A DNA stretch of 43,615 bases. Source: Myxococcales bacterium (lineage in GTDB: Bacteria > Myxococcota_A > Polyangia > Haliangiales > Haliangiaceae). A program made the translations under genes and the position numbers. Positions 37,939 to 43,615 of this stretch are shown here, piece by piece. The stretch lies in contig JAEUJY010000152.1 of assembly GCA_016794525.1 (NCBI GenBank), positions 1 to 43,615 on the forward strand, read 5' to 3'. Position 1 is the first letter of the stretch. The number at the start of each line of letters is the position of its first letter. The notes under the pieces are model-generated. The model was not told where the DNA came from. It did no database searches and saw only the letters and a program-made list of their open reading frames with translations.

Positions 37939-39164
37939 AGGTGCTGTGCCGGGTGCCGGCGCGCGGCGAGGTCGACCTCGACGAGCTGCTGGCCGGGCTG
38001 ACCGCGGCGCCGCCGGGCCAGCCCCACGCCGAGGACGTGCTCGAGCTGTGCCACCAGTTCTCGACCCGGCTGATGGCCGACCCGGTGGCGCGGGTCCACC
38101 CCGAGCTGATGACGCTGGGCTTCTTCATGCGCAAGGCCGAGCTGGCGCGCATGCGGCGCGAGCTCGAGGCGCTGGCCCGCCCCGACGTCGTCCAGGTGCC
38201 GGCCGGGCTGGTGTTCCACGTGCCGCCCGGCAACGTCGACACGATCTTCATGTACTCGTGGCTGCTGTCGGTGCTGGCCGGCAACACCAACCTGGTGCGG
38301 CTGTCGAGCCGGGCCTCGCCGGTGGTCGATCACCTGTGCGCGCTGCTCGACGAGCTGCTGGCGCGGCCGGGGCTGGCCGACGCGCGGGCGCGGGTCGCGA
38401 TGATCCAGTACGGCCACGACGACGCGATCACCGCCGCGTGCTCGGCGCAGGCCGCGGTGCGCATCATCTGGGGCGGCGACGCCACCGTGGCCGCGGTGCG
38501 GCGCGCGCCGCTGCCGCCGTTCGGGCGCGACCTCACCTTCGCCGATCGCTGGTCGCTGCTGGCGCTCGCCGCGGACGGCGTGGCCGAGCTCGACGACGCC
38601 GGCCTGACCCGGCTGGCCGAGCAGCTGCACAACGACATCTACTGGTTCGATCAGGGCGCGTGCTCGTCGCCGCGGCTGTGCCTGTGGGTCGGCACCGCCG
38701 CCGAGGTCGCCGAGGTGCGCGATCGGCTGTGGACCGCGGTCGCGGCGGTCGCCACCGCGCGCGGCCACCGGCCCGAGATGGCGGTGCGGATGGCCCGCGA
38801 GCTGTTCGCGCACCAGGCGGTGCTCGACGGGCCGGTCGTCGGCCGCGCCGACTTCGGGCCCGGCCTGACCGTGCTGCGGGTCGATCGGCTCGACGGCCTG
38901 GCCCGCGCGCACCCCGGCGGCGGCCTGCTGTTCGAGGCGGTCGCGCCGTCGCTGGCCAGCCTCGATCGCTGGATCTCGCGCCGCGATCAGACGCTCACCC
39001 ACTTCGGCTTCGCGCGCCACGAGCTGATCGAGCTGGCGCAGCGGCTGGCCGGCCGCGGCATCGACCGGCTGGTGCCGGTGGGCCAGGCGCTGGCGCTGGC
39101 GCGGTTCTGGGACGGCTACGACCTGATGGCGCAGCTGGTGCGCAACGTCCACGTCGTCGTCTAG
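37935..39164 (+). CDS. LuxC-type acyl reductase
   Basis: 409 residues of the LuxC family (aldehyde-dehydrogenase fold). Motifs: HVPPGNVDTIF (95-105), LAGNTNLVRLSSR (114-126), IIWGGD (177-182) and the nucleophile C243 in FDQGACSSP. LuxC reduces an acyl thioester with NADPH to an aldehyde, accepting the acyl group from LuxE. It is the last gene of the operon and is slightly shorter than luminous LuxC (about 480). With ACP, ketoreductase and ligase upstream, the product is probably an aldehyde or alcohol other than the tetradecanal of luminescence. Confidence 0.88.
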   Translation: MKVLCRVPARGEVDLDELLAGLTAAPPGQPHAEDVLELCHQFSTRLMADPVARVHPELMTLGFFMRKAELARMRRELEALARPDVVQVPAGLVFHVPPGNVDTIFMYSWLLSVLAGNTNLVRLSSRASPVVDHLCALLDELLARPGLADARARVAMIQYGHDDAITAACSAQAAVRIIWGGDATVAAVRRAPLPPFGRDLTFADRWSLLALAADGVAELDDAGLTRLAEQLHNDIYWFDQGACSSPRLCLWVGTAAEVAEVRDRLWTAVAAVATARGHRPEMAVRMARELFAHQAVLDGPVVGRADFGPGLTVLRVDRLDGLARAHPGGGLLFEAVAPSLASLDRWISRRDQTLTHFGFARHELIELAQRLAGRGIDRLVPVGQALALARFWDGYDLMAQLVRNVHVVV

Positions 39165-39218
39165 CCCAGCGCCAGCGAGGCTATTCCTCTGGGGCTACGC
39201 GGTACGAGCTGCGAGGCG

Positions 39219-39695
39219 TCAGCCCCCGTGGCAGCGCTTGTACTTGGCGCCGCCGCCGCACGGGCACGGCTCGTTGCGGCCGGGCGGCGTGGCGGGGCGG
39301 GCGACGCCGTCGACGTAGACCCAGCGCCCGTCGAGCCTGCGGAACCGCGAGCGCTCGCGCTGCGCGAACGCGCGGCCGCGGTGGTGGCCGTGGGCGACGA
39401 ACTCGACCTCGCCGGCGGTGTCGGTCGGGCCGCCGGCGCGCGTCTCGACGATCTCCAGCCCGGCCCAGGTGGTGTCGCGCGCCCACGCGGTCAGCGCGGC
39501 GCGATCGACGGTCGCGACCGTCGCCGGATCGTGGGTGGCGAGCAGGTAGTCGATCGCCTGGCGCACGTAGCCGACGTAGCGCGAGCGCATCAGCGCCAGC
39601 GCGGTCGGCGCCGGCGCGCCGGCCAGGAGCGGGTCACAGCACGCGGCGGCCGGCTGGCGCGATCCGCACGGGCAGGGGGGCGCGGTCGCGCTCAT
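39219..39695 (-). CDS. YchJ-like protein with SEC-C zinc motifs
   Basis: 158 residues of the YchJ/UPF0225 type: an N-terminal cysteine motif CPCGSRQPAAACC and a C-terminal SEC-C zinc motif NEPCPCGGGAKYKRCHG, with an NTF2-like middle (ALALMRSRYVGYVRQAIDYL). The C-terminal motif resembles that of SecA and of many zinc-binding proteins. The function of the family is unclear. Start at the ATG 39695 with TACCAT 7 bases upstream; 28 bases separate it from the divergent OmpA gene. Confidence 0.85.
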   Translation of the reverse strand: MSATAPPCPCGSRQPAAACCDPLLAGAPAPTALALMRSRYVGYVRQAIDYLLATHDPATVATVDRAALTAWARDTTWAGLEIVETRAGGPTDTAGEVEFVAHGHHRGRAFAQRERSRFRRLDGRWVYVDGVARPATPPGRNEPCPCGGGAKYKRCHGG

Positions 39696-39723
39696 CGCGG
39701 CGATGGTATGCGACGATGGGACG

Positions 39724-40293
39724 ATGCGCCGCTCCGCTCTCGTCATCGCGCCCGCGCTGCTGGCGCTCGCCTGTGGTCCCACCGCCAAGCCCGCGCCGAC
39801 GCCGCCCGGTCCGCCCGTCGGTGATCCCGCGCCGCCCAGCGGCGAGCGCGTGCCCGCCACCGACTTCGCGATGACCGACCGCGGCACGCTCGCGCTGCCC
39901 GGCCCGATCGTCTTCGCCACCGGCTCGGCCGACCTCGACCTCACGACCAGCGAGCCGGCGCTGTGGCACATCCGCGACTACCTCGTCGCCAAGGACGCGG
40001 TGACGCTGGCGCGCATCGAGGGCCACGGCGACGAGCCGGGGCAGGACGCGCTGATGCTGACCGGCGACCGCGCGCTGGCGGTCGGGCGCTGGCTGGTCGC
40101 CCACGACATCGCGTGCGAGCGCCTGCTCGCGGCGGCGTTCGGCGACTCCAAGCCGATCGCCGACCCCTCGACCGCCGAGGGCCGCGCGGCCAACCGGCGC
40201 ATCGAGATCGTCAACGCGGAGCTGCGCGGGCGGCCGATCGGCGGCATGCCGGTCGACGGCAGCGCGCCGGCGGCGGCGCCGGTCTGCGACTGA
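39724..40293 (+). CDS. OmpA-family lipoprotein
   Basis: 189 residues with a lipoprotein signal (MRRSALVIAPALLALAC, C17), a Pro-rich spacer, and an OmpA C-terminal domain (about 60-165): IVFATGSADLDL, IEGHGDEPGQD, DRALAVGRWLV and AANRRIEIV. This domain binds peptidoglycan, so the protein should tether the outer membrane to the cell wall, like Pal. The final tail is Pro/Gly-rich. An in-frame ATG at 39703 would add seven residues, but the start at 39724 gives the clean signal. It is convergent with the GNAT gene, 7 bases apart. Confidence 0.85.
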   Translation: MRRSALVIAPALLALACGPTAKPAPTPPGPPVGDPAPPSGERVPATDFAMTDRGTLALPGPIVFATGSADLDLTTSEPALWHIRDYLVAKDAVTLARIEGHGDEPGQDALMLTGDRALAVGRWLVAHDIACERLLAAAFGDSKPIADPSTAEGRAANRRIEIVNAELRGRPIGGMPVDGSAPAAAPVCD

Positions 40294-40300
40294 CCGCGCG

Positions 40301-41125
40301 CTACGGCGCCGGGCGCAGCCACACCGCGCGGGCGTACCCGAGGGCGAAGCCGACCCGCATCACGTTGGCCTGCGACTGCGAGGCCGGCGACGTCGTGACC
40401 ACGGCGAGCTCGCAGCCGGCCGCGACCGCGTGGGCCAGGCGCGCCGTGAGCAACGCCCGCTGCACGCCGCGGCGGCGGAACGCCGGGGCGGTGGCGGCGC
40501 CGCACAGCTGGACGACGCCGTCGGCGTAGCGGGCGCTGGCGATGCCGGCGGGCACGCCGGCGACGCGCGCCAGGTAGCGCGGCAGCGCCGCGGCGGCGAG
40601 GTCGGTGAAGATCGTCGCCAGCACGTCGGTCGGGATCGGCGCGTCGAGGGGGCTGGCCCCGTCGGGGTGGCCGAAGCCGTCGACCGACACCCGCAGCCAG
40701 TCGGCGGCGGTCGCCGGCGTGACCTCCTCGACGGTGACGCCGGCGGCGGCCTCGGCGTGGGCGTCGGCCGGCCCCAGCCGCCGCACCAGCACGTGCTCGA
40801 ACCCGTCGAGCAGGTAGCCGCGGCCGGCCAGCGCGCGGTGCATGCTCGGCGCCGCCAGCGTCGCCAGCTCGAAGCGCACCGGCTCGCCGCGGGCCCACCA
40901 CGTCGCCTCGATCGCGGCCAGCGCGTCGAGGTCGAGCGGGTCGGCGAAGCCGCAGCCCGCGACCTTGTTGGTCGGCAGGCCGGGGCGCGCCAGCACCGCG
41001 TAGCCGCCGGCGATCGGATCGACCGCGACCACGCCGCCGCCGGCGGCGACGCCATCGGCCACGGCCCGCGCCAGCGCCGCCTCACCCTGCTCGATGCGCG
41101 CCGCCCGCGCCAGGTCGATGAACAT
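40301..41125 (-). CDS. GNAT-family acetyltransferase
   Basis: 274 residues. The C-terminal half is a GNAT domain: the acetyl-CoA loop is in APAFRRRGVQRALLTARLAH, and the following AAGCELAVVTTSPASQSQANVMRVGF has the usual substrate-side pattern. The N-terminal half (1-130) may be a second, degenerate GNAT fold. The acceptor is unknown. I chose the ATG at 41125; the frame is open upstream without a better start. Regulation not visible. The 122 bases to the next gene hold no feature I can name. Confidence 0.75.
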   Translation of the reverse strand: MFIDLARAARIEQGEAALARAVADGVAAGGGVVAVDPIAGGYAVLARPGLPTNKVAGCGFADPLDLDALAAIEATWWARGEPVRFELATLAAPSMHRALAGRGYLLDGFEHVLVRRLGPADAHAEAAAGVTVEEVTPATAADWLRVSVDGFGHPDGASPLDAPIPTDVLATIFTDLAAAALPRYLARVAGVPAGIASARYADGVVQLCGAATAPAFRRRGVQRALLTARLAHAVAAGCELAVVTTSPASQSQANVMRVGFALGYARAVWLRPAP

Positions 41126-41247
41126 CGGCGCAGCGTCGTCGATGCGCGGGCCGGGCGCAACCGCGCCGCGGGCCCGGCGTGGCGCCCCGCACGCCGCGCC
41201 GCCCACGGCGCGACCGTCCGCGGCGGCGGGCTCGCCCCGCTGGGACC

Positions 41248-41793
41248 TCAGCGGTACGGCGTGCGCTCGGCGGTCGGCAGATCGAGCCGGCGCATCCCGA
41301 GCGCGCGCGCCATCGTGCGCACCGCGCCGTCGCGGGCCTGCAGCCGGATGAGCCCGCAGTTGCCGCACACCACCAGCCGCACGCCCAGCGACGCGTAGGT
41401 GGCGGCGCGCACGCCCAGCTCGAGGTTGTCGTCGAGGTACAGCTCGCCGCCGCCGCAGTGCGGGCACGGCGTCAGCGTGCGGTCGAGCGCCTGGAAGCGC
41501 GCGGCGCCGGCGGCGTCGATCGCCAGCTGGTACTCCTCGCCGTAGCCGTCGGCGCGCCGCTTCAGCGCCTCGAACATCGCGTCGGCGTCGTCGATCGTCG
41601 CGGTGACCACCTCGGGTACGTCGCGCTCGGTCTCGGCCCAGCCGCGCAGGTTCTCGGTCAGCGCCTTCAGCATCACCCGCATGTCGACCAGCTCGGCGTA
41701 GCTGGTGGCGAGGGGCTCGGTGATCAGCAGGCGCTGCGCTCGGTCCAGGCAGGTCTCGAGCTGCGTCAGCTTGTTGGCGTAGGGCGTCGACAT
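41248..41793 (-). CDS. Zinc-ribbon hypothetical protein
   Basis: 181 residues. A helical N-terminal half (YAELVDMRVMLKALTENLRG; DDADAMFEALKRRADG) is followed by a zinc ribbon formed by CPHC and CGNC about 38 residues apart (TPCPHCGGGELYL, VVCGNCGLIRLQ). It is likely a cytoplasmic nucleic-acid or protein binder, with no known family. TACACT stands exactly 6 bases before the ATG. Confidence 0.7.
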   Translation of the reverse strand: MSTPYANKLTQLETCLDRAQRLLITEPLATSYAELVDMRVMLKALTENLRGWAETERDVPEVVTATIDDADAMFEALKRRADGYGEEYQLAIDAAGAARFQALDRTLTPCPHCGGGELYLDDNLELGVRAATYASLGVRLVVCGNCGLIRLQARDGAVRTMARALGMRRLDLPTAERTPYR

Positions 41794-41799
41794 GCCGCG

Positions 41800-41805
41800 A
41801 GTGTA
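41800..41805 (-). promoter_or_regulatory. -10-like TACACT before the zinc-ribbon gene
   Basis: TACACT on the minus strand, then CGCGGC, then the ATG at 41793. The spacing is identical to the genes starting at 19692 and 21693. It predicts a leaderless mRNA. Confidence 0.5.
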
Positions 41806-41828
41806 GGCGAGGCGGCGCCGCCGCGGGC

Positions 41829-42086
41829 TCAGCGGCCGAACGCCGCGCGCAGCTCGCACTCCTTGGCGTCGACCAGCGTCGTGGCCTTCATCACGCAGCG
41901 GCGCATCGCCCGGTTGCTCGACGCCTCGGCCTGGCAGTTGCGGATCAGCGCCGCGCGATCGGCGACCGTGACCGTCGAGCCGCGGTCCTTGGCGGCCAGC
42001 GCGGCGACGTGGTCGGCGAGCGCTTCGCAGGTCGGATCGTCGTCGCACGCCATCAACAGGAGACAGAGGGCGATCGCCGCGCGCAT
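41829..42086 (-). CDS. Small cysteine-containing lipoprotein
   Basis: 85 residues: lipoprotein signal MRAAIALCLLLMAC (C14) followed by DDDPTCEALADHVAALA and more cysteines (NCQAEA, RRCVMK, KECELR), four in the mature chain after C14. It is helical, with probable disulfides. The three aspartates directly after the lipid cysteine might keep it in the inner membrane by the E. coli rule; whether this holds here is unknown. TACGCT lies 6 bases before the ATG. Confidence 0.7.
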   Translation of the reverse strand: MRAAIALCLLLMACDDDPTCEALADHVAALAAKDRGSTVTVADRAALIRNCQAEASSNRAMRRCVMKATTLVDAKECELRAAFGR

Positions 42087-42092
42087 CGCGCC

Positions 42093-42098
42093 AGCGTA
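42093..42098 (-). promoter_or_regulatory. -10-like TACGCT before the small lipoprotein gene
   Basis: TACGCT on the minus strand is followed by 6 bases (GGCGCG) and the ATG at 42086. The divergent gene at 42187 has the same TACGCT box (42173-42178), 8 bases before its GTG. Confidence 0.5.
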
Positions 42099-42186
42099 GC
42101 GCGCCGCGCCGGCCGCCGGAAGCCGCGCCGGTGCGGCGCCACGTCCAGCTACCGCCGCGCGCCGAGGTGCCGTACGCTGGCGCCGC

Positions 42187-42852
42187 GTGGGCCTCATCCT
42201 GATGCTGCTGTCGCTGGTCGCCGCCGCGGGCGCGGTGACGCGGTTCGGCCGTCAAGCCGACGCGCGCCGCGGCCTGGCCGGCGCGGTGCGGGCGTCGATG
42301 GCGACGGCGCCCGAGGGCGCGCGGGTCCACCTGGTCGGCACGATCGCCGACGGCGAGCACCTGCTGGCGCCGATCAGCCGGCGGCCGTGCGTCTACTACG
42401 CGGTCGCGATCGAGGAGGAGGTCGGGACGACGTGGCAGGTGGTCTACACCGACCAGCGCGCCGTACCGTTCGTCGTCAGCGACGGCACCGGCCGCGCGCT
42501 GATCGACGCCGCCGGCGCCGAGATCGAGGTCGACGCCGGGCGCCGGACCGGCACGCTCGATCGCGCGGCGCTCGAGGCGCTAGGGGCGGCCGCGCCGATC
42601 CGGCTGCACGGCAACAGCGCGCTGCGCGGCCCGCGGCTGCGCTACCGCGAGGTGGCGTTCCCGCTCGGCGCGACGCTGGCGGTGATCGGCGCCGCGGTGC
42701 GCGAGCCCGACCCCGACGCGATCAAGGCGGTGACCGGCTACCGCGAGGGCCCGCCCACCCGGCTGCGCCTCGGGCGCTCGGCCGCCCACGCGCTGTGGCT
42801 CAGCGACGCGACCGACGCGATGCCAGCGGCGCCGGCGGCGACCCCGACGTGA
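42187..42852 (+). CDS. GIDE-domain membrane protein
   Basis: 221 residues. One N-terminal transmembrane helix (LILMLLSLVAAAGAVTRF) is followed by a GIDE-like domain (PF12483 type): LLAPISRRPCVYYAVAIEEE is the diagnostic stretch, then VSDGTGRALIDAAGAEIEV and a second half RLRYREVAFPLGATLAVIG. In eukaryotes this domain occurs in the mitochondrial E3 ligase MUL1; in bacteria it lacks a RING finger, as here, and its role is unknown. The GTG start has TACGCT 8 bases upstream. It lies 18 bases before the RIO kinase gene, so the two may be cotranscribed. Confidence 0.78.
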   Translation: MGLILMLLSLVAAAGAVTRFGRQADARRGLAGAVRASMATAPEGARVHLVGTIADGEHLLAPISRRPCVYYAVAIEEEVGTTWQVVYTDQRAVPFVVSDGTGRALIDAAGAEIEVDAGRRTGTLDRAALEALGAAAPIRLHGNSALRGPRLRYREVAFPLGATLAVIGAAVREPDPDAIKAVTGYREGPPTRLRLGRSAAHALWLSDATDAMPAAPAATPT

Positions 42853-42870
42853 TACTAGTAGCGGCGCCCG

Positions 42871-43615
42871 ATGAGCTCGCCGCTCGATGTCCTGCTCGCC
42901 GATGGCGTGATCGACGAGGTGCTCGGTCGCCTGAAGAGCGGCAAGGAGGCCGACATCTCGCTGGTCGTGCACCGCGGCGAGGTGGTCGCGGCCAAGATCT
43001 ACAAGGATCGCGCGACCCGCTCGTTCAAGAACAACGCCGAGTACAAGGAAGGCCGCAAGACCCGCAACACCCGCACCCAGCGGGCCATGGATCGCGGCGG
43101 CAAGTTCGGGCGCGAGGCCGCCGAGCAGGCGTGGAAGTCGGCCGAGGCCACCGCGCTGGGCCGGCTGGCCGCCGCCGGCGTGCGGGTGCCGCGGCCGATC
43201 ATGTTCTACGAGGGCGTGCTGCTGATGGAGCTGGTGCGCGGCGCCGACGGCGAGGCCGCGCGCCGGCTGATCGACGTCGCGCTCGAGCCCGCGGCCGCGG
43301 CGCGGGTGTTCGCCGATCTGCGCGGCCAGATCATCACGATGCTGTGCTGCGACCTGATCCACGGCGATCTGTCGCCCTACAACATCCTCGCCGGCGCCGC
43401 CGGGCCGACCATCATCGACTTCCCGCAGGCGCTGTCGGCGGCCCACGCCTCGCGCGCGCAGCACTTCTTCCAGCGCGACTTCGACAACGTGCTGCGTTAC
43501 TGCGCCGCCGCCGATCCCGCGCTGGCGATCCGCGCCGCCGACGCCGGCGCGATCTGGCGCGCGTACGTCGGGCGCTACCTCACCCCCGACTTCGTGCCGC
43601 CGCCGCCGCGCCCCG
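42871..43615 (+). CDS. RIO-type protein kinase (incomplete at window end)
   Basis: 248 codons are present and the gene runs off the right edge. It shows the RIO kinase pattern and not that of ordinary Ser/Thr kinases: GRLKSGKEADISLV (the RIO ATP motif), lysine K42 in AAKIYKD, the catalytic loop IHGDLSPYNIL with D166 and N171, and the metal-binding IIDFPQA with D183. The flexible loop after K42 (FKNNAEYKEGRKTRN) is as in RIO1. RIO kinases act in ribosome maturation in archaea and eukaryotes; the bacterial ones are little studied. The ATG start follows TACTAG (42853-42858). The translation is continuous over the whole stretch. Confidence 0.9.
   Translation, partial: MSSPLDVLLADGVIDEVLGRLKSGKEADISLVVHRGEVVAAKIYKDRATRSFKNNAEYKEGRKTRNTRTQRAMDRGGKFGREAAEQAWKSAEATALGRLAAAGVRVPRPIMFYEGVLLMELVRGADGEAARRLIDVALEPAAAARVFADLRGQIITMLCCDLIHGDLSPYNILAGAAGPTIIDFPQALSAAHASRAQHFFQRDFDNVLRYCAAADPALAIRAADAGAIWRAYVGRYLTPDFVPPPPRP

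Noticed and set aside
34487-39164. Bioluminescence operon
   Set aside because: LuxE and LuxC are present but no luxA, luxB or luxD, and the ACP and SDR genes are not part of lux operons.

Overview
The window is very GC-rich DNA from a bacterium that I place in the Myxococcota, probably close to Haliangium/Kofleriaceae. The reasons are a MYXO-CTERM-type C-terminal tail and cysteine-rich repeat on the protein at 7021-9726, a Pkn-type Ser/Thr kinase with PEGA domains, many lipoproteins with Asp-Ala-Pro linkers, and a PilR-like sigma-54 activator. The lineage call rests on recognised motifs, not on a search. I see no insertion sequence, phage, CRISPR array or rRNA. There is one tRNA, tRNA-Leu(CAA).

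Layout. 1-2136: an RlmI-type methyltransferase and a lipoprotein. 2129-11528 (minus): cell-surface proteins, namely a 19-repeat InlB-B-like lipoprotein, a TSP3/MYXO-CTERM protein, and a PEGA protein coupled to a small Gly-Pro-rich protein. 11726-18525 (plus): a lipoprotein, a LolD/MacB-type ABC ATPase with an FtsX-like permease, and a 933-residue Ser/Thr kinase. 18772-20909 (minus): two type IV pilin-like genes and a helical-repeat protein, with a good sigma-54 promoter match and two phased palindromes upstream. 21187-23724 (minus): lipoproteins, tRNA-Leu and a TPR/small-lipoprotein operon. 23873-26717: a DUF429 protein, a PPC-like lipoprotein, a UPF0158 protein and rpoZ. 26942-30348 (plus): a J-domain protein, a hypothetical protein, a methyltransferase and a PilR-like regulator. 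30276-32901 (minus): a tightly coupled operon of a PH-like membrane protein, a DUF455 ferritin-like protein and an ATP-grasp protein. 33074-34424: two envelope proteins. 34487-39164 (plus): acyl carrier protein, SDR reductase, AMP-ligase, LuxE and LuxC in one overlapping operon. 39219-43615: a YchJ/SEC-C protein, an OmpA lipoprotein, a GNAT, a zinc-ribbon protein, a small lipoprotein, a GIDE-domain membrane protein and a RIO-type kinase cut by the window end.

The most interesting systems are these. (1) A stand-alone luxC/luxE-type acid-reductase operon with its own ACP, ketoreductase and ligase but no luciferase. (2) A coupled ATP-grasp / diiron ferritin-like / membrane operon of unknown chemistry. 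(3) A pilin promoter with sigma-54 architecture and two palindromes exactly 31 bp apart, plus an orphan PilR-like activator. Two genome-style signals recur. One is a TAnnnT box 6-9 bases before the start codon at many operon heads, predicting leaderless mRNAs. The other is a family of GAGGG-hairpin modules placed just after the 3' ends of genes in a fixed orientation.

All functions are inferred from sequence motifs read by eye. No homology search was run.
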